Source of the DNA: Amnibacterium endophyticum
Lineage (GTDB): Bacteria; Actinomycetota; Actinomycetes; Actinomycetales; Microbacteriaceae
Assembly: GCF_042680685.1 (NCBI RefSeq)
Contig: NZ_JBHUEA010000035.1
Coordinates: 1 to 17,171 of the forward strand
Length of the DNA stretch: 17,171 nucleotides
Direction of reading: 5' to 3'
Shown: one piece after another, positions 11,607-17,171 of the stretch
Position numbering within the stretch: the first letter of the stretch is position 1
Layout of the letters: every line of letters begins with the position of its first letter
Made by a program: the position numbers and the translations under genes
Notes under the pieces: model-generated
Told to the model about the DNA's origin: nothing
Seen by the model: the letters and a program-made list of their open reading frames with translations, nothing else
Databases searched by the model: none

Positions 11607-12725
11607 ATGACCGACACCCCGACGCGGACGAGGCGCCTCCGGGCGGACGAGCCGGACCTGATGGAGGCGCTGCTCGTCGGCGCCGGTCCGCACCTCGAGC
11701 CCCTGCTCGACGTGGGCACCACCGCGAGCGGCGACCTCGTGCTGGTGCTGCCGGAGCCCGCCGTGCGGCTCGCCGACCTGCTGCTCGGGGCCGGGCTGAC
11801 CCGGCCGGGGGAGGCGGTGACCGTGCTGGTGCCGCTCGCCGGCGCGCTCGAGCGGCTGCACGAGGCGGGCGTCGCCCTCGGCGGCGTGGACGGCTCGCAG
11901 GTCGTGCTGGACGCGGACGGGACGCCCGCCTGGTCGCCGGAGCGGGCGGTGCTGCTGCGGCGGATCGGCCCCGCAGCCTTCTCCGCCGCCGTCGCCGAGG
12001 ACCAGCACGCCTTCGCGACGCTCGCCGACGGGCTGCTGCAGCGCACCGGGCTGCCGCCGTCGGCGCGAGGCCGGACCCCGGCCGAGCTCGTGGACGTCCT
12101 GTTCGCGCTCGCGGAGCCCGTGCCGGTGCGCCTGCGCGCCACCGCGTCGGTGCCGCTCCCCGGTGCGCTGCCCGGGCGGCTCCTCGGCGCCGAGGCGCCT
12201 GCGCCCGAGGCGGCCGAGGGACGGCGCGATCCGCTCGCCCCGCTGCGCTCGGCGCTCGGGCAGGTCCGGCCGCGGATGTGGGCGCTGCTCGGCGGCGTCG
12301 CGGCCCTGCTCCTCGCGGCCGTGCTGGTGCTGCCCGGCGGCGGCCCCGCCGAGGGGGCGGCCGGCGGCGGGCCGATGACGGCTCCTGCGCGGCCGGCCCC
12401 GTCCCGGTCGGTGACGACGGTGGCGGCCCGGGACCTCGCCGCGCCGGTCGCCGTGCAGCGGCTGCTGGACGAGCGCCGCAGGTGCCTCGCCGAGGGGGAC
12501 CGGGCGTGCCTCGAGGCGGTGTCGAGCGTCGGCTCGCCGGTGCGTCAGGCGGACCGGGCCGCGCTCGAGGCGGGGGTCGACGCCGTGCCGGCGGACGGCG
12601 AGCCCCGGGTCGTCTCGACCGGGGTCGGCACGGCCGTCGCCCGTGCCGGCGGCGCCGTGGTGGTGGGCGTCCGCGAGACGGACGGCTGGCGGCTCCGCGA
12701 CGTCGTCGCGGAGCCGCCAGGATGA
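11607..12725 (+). CDS. Kinase-like membrane protein without catalytic residues (pseudokinase candidate)
   Basis: The 372-residue protein has three parts. Residues 1-200 look like a shrunken Ser/Thr kinase fold: a VTVLVPLAGALERLHEAGVA segment resembles the helix before a catalytic loop, followed by LGGVDGSQVVLDADG (91-105) where an active kinase would have HxDxxxxNxxxD. The catalytic Asp is absent, and no glycine-rich loop, invariant Lys or DFG is visible. One membrane helix follows a basic stretch (about 225-243), predicting a cytoplasmic N-terminus. The outer domain (250-372) has two cysteines, C293 and C301, that could form a disulfide, and ends in a small beta-rich module (AVARAGGAVVVGVRETDGWRLRDV). 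The ATG at 11607 has only a poor ribosome site. It is convergent with the E2 gene (3-nt gap). The kinase relationship is an inference from one motif region; otherwise it is a hypothetical protein. Confidence 0.75.
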   Translation: MTDTPTRTRRLRADEPDLMEALLVGAGPHLEPLLDVGTTASGDLVLVLPEPAVRLADLLLGAGLTRPGEAVTVLVPLAGALERLHEAGVALGGVDGSQVVLDADGTPAWSPERAVLLRRIGPAAFSAAVAEDQHAFATLADGLLQRTGLPPSARGRTPAELVDVLFALAEPVPVRLRATASVPLPGALPGRLLGAEAPAPEAAEGRRDPLAPLRSALGQVRPRMWALLGGVAALLLAAVLVLPGGGPAEGAAGGGPMTAPARPAPSRSVTTVAARDLAAPVAVQRLLDERRRCLAEGDRACLEAVSSVGSPVRQADRAALEAGVDAVPADGEPRVVSTGVGTAVARAGGAVVVGVRETDGWRLRDVVAEPPG

Positions 12726-12728
12726 CCG

Positions 12729-14270
12729 TCAGATGCCGAGCGAGCCCTGGAAGTCGCCGGCCTCGAGCCGCTGCCGCACCGCGGTGAGGAAGCGGGCGGC
12801 GTCGGCGCCGTCGACGATCCGGTGGTCGTAGCTGAGCGCCAGGTACACCGTCGAGCGGATCGCGATGGACTCGCCGCCGTCGGCCGTCGCGACGACCGCC
12901 GGCTTCTTCACGACCGCGCCGGTGCCGAGGATCGCGACCTGCGGCAGGAAGACGAGCGGCGTGTCGAACAGCGCGCCGCGCGACCCGGTGTTGGTCAGGG
13001 TGAAGGTGCCGCCCGCCAGCTCGTCCGGCTTCAGCTTGTTGTCGCGGGTGCGCGACGCGAGGTCGGCGATCTGGCCGGACAGCTCCGCGATGGACATGCC
13101 GCCCGCGTTCCGGATCACCGGCGTCAGCAGCCCGCGCTCGGTGTCGACCGCGATCGAGACGTTCTCGTGGTCCGGGTAGACGATCGAGTCGCCGTCCACG
13201 GTGGCGTTGATGATCGGGTACTGCTGGAGCGCCTCGACGGCCGCGAGGGCGAAGAAGGGCATGAACGACAGCTTCTGTCCGGTCTTGGCGAGGAACTCGT
13301 CCTTCATCCGTGCGCGCAGCTTCGCGACGGCGGTCACGTCGGCCTCGACGACCGTCGTGAGCTGGGCGGTCGACTGCATCGACACCACCGCGCGCTCGGC
13401 CACGACCTTGCGGAGCCGCGACATCTTCACCGTCGTGCCGCGCAGCGGCGAGGGCTCCGCCTTCGGGGCGGGCGCTGCGGCGGCAGCGGCCGGCGCGGAG
13501 GCCTGCTCCGCCGCGGCGAGCACGTCCTCCTTGCGGATGCGGCCGCCGACCCCGGAGCCCTGGACGCTCGAGAGGTCCACGCCGCGGTCGTTCGCCAGCT
13601 TGCGGACGATCGGGGTCACGTACGGCGCGGCGGCGTGCGCGCCGCCCGCGGGCTGCCCGGACCCGCTCGACTGCGGGGCCTGCGAGCCCGAAGCGGCGGG
13701 CGCGCTCGACGGCTTCGGCTGCTCCGGCTTCGGCTGCTCCGGCTCGGCCGGGGCCGGCGGTGCGGCCTGCGCGGGCTTCCCCTCGTCGGACCCCACGGGC
13801 GCCTCGGAGGACGGGACGACCTCCTCCTCGGGCGTCGGCTCGCTGTAGGAGCTGCCGGCGTCGGCGTCCTCCTCCGGCTCGTCGTCCTGCACCCGGGCGG
13901 GCGCAGGCTCGGGGGACGAGTCGACCGGGGCCGTGCCGGCCTCCTCGGCCATCACGTCCTCCTGCGGCTGGGGCTCCGGCTCCGGCTCCGGCTCGGCCTC
14001 GGGTGCCGCGTCGCCGCCGGAGGACGCGCCGGAGCCGTCGCCGATGCGGACCAGCTCGGCGCCCACCTCCACGGTCTCGTCCTCCTCCACCAGGATCTCC
14101 TCGATCACGCCGGCGACGGGGGAGGGGATCTCGGTGTCGACCTTGTCGGTCGAGACCTCGAGCAGTGGCTCGTCGACCTCGACGGACTCGCCGACCTGCT
14201 TCAGCCAACGGGTCACCGTGCCCTCGGTGACGCTCTCGCCGAGCGCCGGAAGGGTGACGGACTCGCTCAT
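12729..14270 (-). CDS. sucB: Dihydrolipoamide acyltransferase, E2 of 2-oxoacid dehydrogenase complex
   Basis: E2 carries acyl groups on a swinging lipoyl-lysine arm and hands them to coenzyme A. In the 513-residue protein a single lipoyl domain occupies residues 1-80, with K43 in STDKVDTEIPSP. A long acidic/Pro/Ser linker (about 82-212) contains EPEPEPEP and EQPKPEQPKP repeats. The E1/E3-binding domain is at about 215-255 (YVTPIVRKLANDRGVDLSSV), then the catalytic domain to the C-terminus with H483 and D487 in SYDHRIVDG. Annotation pipelines usually call this family the succinyltransferase SucB; in mycobacteria and corynebacteria the equivalent protein serves pyruvate dehydrogenase, so the substrate is open. 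ATG at 14270 has AAAGGA about 8 nt upstream. lpdA lies 46 bp upstream in the same direction, making an E3-E2 unit. Confidence 0.95.
   Translation of the reverse strand: MSESVTLPALGESVTEGTVTRWLKQVGESVEVDEPLLEVSTDKVDTEIPSPVAGVIEEILVEEDETVEVGAELVRIGDGSGASSGGDAAPEAEPEPEPEPQPQEDVMAEEAGTAPVDSSPEPAPARVQDDEPEEDADAGSSYSEPTPEEEVVPSSEAPVGSDEGKPAQAAPPAPAEPEQPKPEQPKPSSAPAASGSQAPQSSGSGQPAGGAHAAAPYVTPIVRKLANDRGVDLSSVQGSGVGGRIRKEDVLAAAEQASAPAAAAAAPAPKAEPSPLRGTTVKMSRLRKVVAERAVVSMQSTAQLTTVVEADVTAVAKLRARMKDEFLAKTGQKLSFMPFFALAAVEALQQYPIINATVDGDSIVYPDHENVSIAVDTERGLLTPVIRNAGGMSIAELSGQIADLASRTRDNKLKPDELAGGTFTLTNTGSRGALFDTPLVFLPQVAILGTGAVVKKPAVVATADGGESIAIRSTVYLALSYDHRIVDGADAARFLTAVRQRLEAGDFQGSLGI
13711..13740 (-). 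repeat. 15-bp tandem repeat in the E2 linker
   Basis: GGCTTCGGCTGCTCC (plus-strand sense) occurs twice back to back without mismatch. It encodes the repeated PKPEQ-type unit of the flexible linker. Confidence 0.9.
13972..13995 (-). repeat. 6-bp tandem repeat in the E2 linker
   Basis: GGCTCC is repeated three times and followed by GGCTCG, encoding an EPEPEPEP run in the interdomain linker. Copy number could change by slippage without shifting the frame. Confidence 0.9.
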
Positions 14271-14316
14271 CGGTGGATTCCTTTCGGGCAGCGGCGATGC
14301 CGCCTGCGGATGTGGG

Positions 14317-15690
14317 TCAGAGGGCGTGGAGGGGCTTGCCGGCCAGCGCGAGGAACGCCTCGCCCATGGCCTCGTACTGCGTCGGGTGGCCGTGCAGGTA
14401 CGGGGCGACGTCCTCCGGCCAGGCCTCCCAGTTGACGATGAGCTGGGCCTCGCCGATCAGCTCGCCGACGCGGGACCCGATGCCGTGCACGCCGACGACC
14501 GGACCGTCCTTGACGCGGACGACCTTGATCGAGCCGGAGGTGTCGAGGATCTCGCTCTTCGCGTTGCCGGCGAGGCTGTAGTCGTACGCCTGCACGGCCT
14601 CGCGGCCGTACTGCTCGACGGCCCGCGCCTCGGTCAGGCCGACCGAGGCGACCTCCGGCTCGCTGTAGGTGATGCGCGGGACGTTGACGTCGCTGACGAC
14701 CGCGGGGTTCAGCCCGGCGATCTCCTCCGCGACGAAGATGCCCTGCTGGAAGCTGCGGTGGGCGAGCTGCAGGCCGGGGACGATGTCGCCGACGGCGTAG
14801 ACGCCGGGCACGGAGGTCTCGAGCCGGTCGTTCACGGTGACGAAGCCGCGGTCGAGGGCGATCCCCGACTCCTCGAAGCCGTTGCCCTGCGTCGCCGGGC
14901 CGCGCCCGACCGCGACGAGCAGCAGCTCGGCGTCGACGGTCTTGCCGTCCTCGAGCGTCACGACGACGCCGGAGTCGCTCTGCTCGACCGACTTGAAGCG
15001 CACCCCGAGGGAGTACTGGATGCCGCGCTTGCGGAAGGCCCGCTCGAGCGCCTTCGACAGGGACTCCTCCTCGTTCGGCACGAGGTGGGGGAGGGCCTCG
15101 ATGATCGTGACGTCCGCGCCGAAGGAGCGCCAGACGCTCGCGAACTCGACGCCGATCACGCCGCCGCCCAGCACCGCGACCTTCTTCGGGACGAAGTCGA
15201 GGTCGAGCGCCTTCTCGCTGTCGATGACGCGGCCGCCGAGCTCGAGGCCCGGCAGCGACCGGGAGTAGGAACCCGTCGCCAGCACGACCTTGCCGCCCGT
15301 GATGGTGGAGTCGCCGACCTGCACGGTGGTGCCCGACGTCAGCCGCCCCGTGCCGTCGATCGTGGTGACGCCGCGGGCCTTCAGCAGGGACTGCAGGCCC
15401 TTGAACTTCTTCGAGACGATGCCGGTGCGGTAGCTCGTCACGCCGGCGATGTCGACCGACTCGAACGTCGCCTTGATGCCGTAGTGCTCGCTGTCCTTGG
15501 CGGTGTCCGCGACCTCGGCCGCGTGCAGCAGCGCCTTGGTGGGGATGCAGCCGCGGTGGAGGCAGGTGCCGCCGACCTTGTCCTTCTCGATCAGGGCGAC
15601 GGACATCCCGAGCTCGCGGGCGCGGAGCGCTGCGGAGTACCCGCCGCTGCCGCCGCCCAGGATCACGAGGTCGAAGGACTGGTCAGGCAC
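14317..15690 (-). CDS. lpdA: Dihydrolipoamide dehydrogenase (E3)
   Basis: This flavoprotein reoxidises the dihydrolipoyl group of E2 and passes electrons to NAD+. The 457-residue protein shows the FAD-binding FDLVILGGGSGGYSAALRA (residues 6-24), the redox disulfide C43/C48 in GGTCLHRGCIPTKALLHAAEV, the NAD-binding VAVLGGGVIGVEFASVW, a second FAD motif VPGVYAVGDIVPGLQLAHRSFQQG, and the catalytic H435-P-T-x-x-E440 pair near the C-terminus. I prefer GTG at 15690 (VPDQSFDLV), which matches the usual family N-terminus and has AGGAG at 15701-15705, 10 nt upstream. In-frame ATG at 15708 and GTG at 15720 would add 6 or 10 unconserved residues. It lies between the aminopeptidase gene and the E2 gene, all on the same strand. 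Confidence 0.94.
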   Translation of the reverse strand: MPDQSFDLVILGGGSGGYSAALRARELGMSVALIEKDKVGGTCLHRGCIPTKALLHAAEVADTAKDSEHYGIKATFESVDIAGVTSYRTGIVSKKFKGLQSLLKARGVTTIDGTGRLTSGTTVQVGDSTITGGKVVLATGSYSRSLPGLELGGRVIDSEKALDLDFVPKKVAVLGGGVIGVEFASVWRSFGADVTIIEALPHLVPNEEESLSKALERAFRKRGIQYSLGVRFKSVEQSDSGVVVTLEDGKTVDAELLLVAVGRGPATQGNGFEESGIALDRGFVTVNDRLETSVPGVYAVGDIVPGLQLAHRSFQQGIFVAEEIAGLNPAVVSDVNVPRITYSEPEVASVGLTEARAVEQYGREAVQAYDYSLAGNAKSEILDTSGSIKVVRVKDGPVVGVHGIGSRVGELIGEAQLIVNWEAWPEDVAPYLHGHPTQYEAMGEAFLALAGKPLHAL

Positions 15691-15764
15691 GTCGTCGGTA
15701 CTCCTCATCTGCTCGCGCACGGCGGCTCCGCGGACCTCGGGCCGGCCCCTCCCGGGCCCGCTCC

Positions 15765-15780
15765 GGCGGTCCTGACCGCC
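15765..15780 (-). terminator. Small hairpin after the leucyl aminopeptidase gene
   Basis: GGCGGT (15765-15770) pairs with ACCGCC (15775-15780) around a 4-nt loop, 10 nt beyond the aminopeptidase stop. A GC palindrome region (GGGCCGGCCC and CCCGGG) follows at 15740-15757. No T run is present, so termination strength is uncertain. Confidence 0.35.
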
Positions 15781-15790
15781 GTCTGGAACC

Positions 15791-17171
15791 CTACTCCCTG
15801 CCGTCCGACGGGCCGCCGGAGGCGAGGTCCTGCAGCAGCGCGACGAGGGTGCGCACCATGGTCCCGGTCGGGCCGCTGCCGGTCGCGCCGTACGCCTGGC
15901 CGGTGTTGTTCGCGGCGCCGGCGATGTCGAGGTGCAGCCACGGGATCGGGCCGCCGGCGGGGCGCTCGCCGACGAACTCCTGCAGGAAGCGCCCGGCGAT
16001 CAGCGCGCCGCCCGCCGTCTGGCCCATCTTCACGTTGGCGATGTCCGCGACGTCGGAGTTGAGCAGCGCCCGCAGCTCCTCCGGCAGCGGGAGGTGCCAG
16101 ACCGGCTCACCGGCCTTCGCGGCCGCCGCGCGCACCCGGGCGACGAGGTCGTCGTCGCCCATCGCCCCGACGGTCCGCATGCCGAGCGCCGTCATGACCG
16201 CGCCGGTGAGGGTCGCGACGTCGATCACGGCGTCCGGCGACTCCTCGCACGCGGCGACGATGCCGTCGGCCATCACCAGGCGGCCCTCCGCGTCGGTGTT
16301 CAGGACCTCGACGGTGCGGCCGCCGCGGATGCGCAGCACGTCGTTCGGCCGCGCCGCGGACCCGGACGGCATGTTCTCGGCGATGCAGAGCCAGGCCGTC
16401 ACCCCGACGGGGAGCCGCAGCCGGGCGGCGGCGACGACGACGGCGAGGACGGTCGCGGCGCCGGTCATGTCGTACTTCATGCCGACCATCGACGCGGGCG
16501 GCTTCAGCGACAGGCCGCCGGAGTCGAAGGTGATGCCCTTGCCGACCAGCGCGACCGTGCGCTCCGCGCCCTCGGGCGCCCAGCCGATGCGCACGAGCCT
16601 CGGCGGCCGGACCGAGCCGGCGCCCACCCCGAGGATGCCGCCGAAGCCGCCCTCGGAGAGCTCGGCCTCGTCCCACACCCGCGCTTCGAGGCCCGCGCCG
16701 GCCGCCGCCTCGACGGCCCGGTCGGCCAGGGCGGACGGGAACAGGTCGTTCGGGGGCGTGTGCACCAGGTCCTTGACGAGCGCGACGGCCTCGGCGAGCA
16801 CGGCGGCCCGGTCCACCGCGTCGGCCGCGGGCTCGTCGCTGACGACGGTGACCCGAGCGACCGGCTCCTTCTGCGCCGCGAGGGACTTCACGCGGTACTC
16901 CGCGTAGCGGTAGGCGCCGAGCGCCGCGCCCTCGAGCACCGCGGCGAGGTCCTCCGCGCCGTCGACCGGCAGCGCGAGGGCGACGTGGTCGACGCCCGCG
17001 AGCCGCCGGACCGCGGTCGCCGCGGCGGCGCGGAGCGCGTCCGCGTCGACCCGCGCGCCCAGGCCGACGAGCACGAGCTGCCCCGCGGCGACGCCCGTGC
17101 CCGGCAGGCGGGCGAGGTCGCCCGCCGCGCCGGTGACGCCGAGCGCGCGGGCGTCGAGGCCGCCCGCGTCG
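15791..17171 (-). CDS. pepA: Leucyl aminopeptidase (M17 family), 5' end outside window
   Basis: M17 peptidases are cytoplasmic two-metal enzymes that remove N-terminal residues from peptides. The frame is open from the right edge to a TAG at 15791-15793, so at least 459 residues are visible; the family is usually about 480-510, so only a short N-terminal piece is missing. The catalytic domain is complete: VGKGITFDSGGLSLKP (metal-binding Lys and Asp, around 16515-16550), MKYDMTGAATVLAVV (metal-binding Asp), NDVLRIRGGRTVEVLNTDAEGRLVMADGI with the Asp-Ala-Glu metal ligands and catalytic Arg (around 16270-16345), and the C-terminal WLHLDIAGAAN. The N-terminal domain is Ala/Val-rich and poorly conserved, as usual. 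A GTG at 17074 is probably internal because open sequence continues upstream. M. tuberculosis also has its M17 gene near the E2 gene. Confidence 0.95.
   Translation of the reverse strand, partial: DAGGLDARALGVTGAAGDLARLPGTGVAAGQLVLVGLGARVDADALRAAAATAVRRLAGVDHVALALPVDGAEDLAAVLEGAALGAYRYAEYRVKSLAAQKEPVARVTVVSDEPAADAVDRAAVLAEAVALVKDLVHTPPNDLFPSALADRAVEAAAGAGLEARVWDEAELSEGGFGGILGVGAGSVRPPRLVRIGWAPEGAERTVALVGKGITFDSGGLSLKPPASMVGMKYDMTGAATVLAVVVAAARLRLPVGVTAWLCIAENMPSGSAARPNDVLRIRGGRTVEVLNTDAEGRLVMADGIVAACEESPDAVIDVATLTGAVMTALGMRTVGAMGDDDLVARVRAAAAKAGEPVWHLPLPEELRALLNSDVADIANVKMGQTAGGALIAGRFLQEFVGERPAGGPIPWLHLDIAGAANNTGQAYGATGSGPTGTMVRTLVALLQDLASGGPSDGRE

Noticed and set aside
10375..14208. A 1277-residue minus-strand open frame spanning four genes
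   Set aside because: Only its last 143 residues (the J-domain protein) are meaningful; the rest runs out of frame through the E2, kinase-like and DUF4191 genes with Arg/Pro/Ala-rich nonsense.
1..17171. CRISPR arrays, tRNA genes, insertion sequences, prophage or attachment sites
   Set aside because: I looked for regularly spaced repeats, cloverleaf-like sequences, transposase or integrase motifs and terminal repeats and found none.

Overview
The window is very GC-rich, densely coding chromosomal DNA from an actinobacterium. The gene order (zinc-ribbon/coiled-coil gene, rnpB, ppgK, panB, glnA2-glnE, glnA1, DUF4191 gene, E2 acyltransferase, lpd, leucyl aminopeptidase) follows the core locus known from Mycobacterium tuberculosis (roughly Rv2213 to Rv2229c). 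Protein flavours such as the AbiEi-like gene and the roughly 60-residue SPOR-like gene suggest a Microbacteriaceae-type organism. That family assignment is an inference from protein resemblance; no search was run.

Layout. 1-1020 (+): the end of a membrane protein, then a CdsZ/DUF164-type coiled-coil protein that has lost its zinc ligands. 1021-1298: non-coding, with short repeats and hairpins between convergent genes. 1299-1688 (-): RNase P RNA. 1702-2523 (-): polyphosphate glucokinase. 2598-2777 (+): small SPOR-like protein, convergent with panB (2780-3592, -). 3711-8028 (+): glnA2 and glnE, overlapping. 8148-8765 (+): a short AbiEi-like protein that lacks the expected nuclease end. 8833-10269 (-): glnA1, preceded by a textbook four-part GlnR box. 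10375-11501 (-): a membrane-anchored J-domain protein and a DUF4191 membrane protein, translationally coupled. 11607-12725 (+): a kinase-like protein lacking catalytic residues, with one membrane span. 12729-17171 (-): E2 acyltransferase, lipoamide dehydrogenase and a leucyl aminopeptidase that runs off the window.

How the genes work together. The centre is a nitrogen-assimilation module. GlnA1 carries the adenylylation tyrosine (Y406), GlnE is the two-domain enzyme that modifies it, and GlnR probably controls glnA1 transcription. GlnA2 has a tryptophan at the matching position and should escape adenylylation. The right part is the E2/E3 core of 2-oxoacid dehydrogenase complexes. The lipB-lipA pair that sits between E2 and the DUF4191 gene in M. 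tuberculosis is absent here; the kinase-like gene occupies that place.

A recurring signal is a TANNNT hexamer 6 or 7 nt upstream of a start codon that mostly lacks a Shine-Dalgarno sequence (zinc-ribbon gene, ppgK, panB, DUF4191 gene). This predicts several leaderless mRNAs. I see no CRISPR array, tRNA, insertion sequence or prophage, and nothing that clearly amounts to a new multi-gene system. The unusual points are degenerate, truncated or substituted genes inside a conserved core locus.
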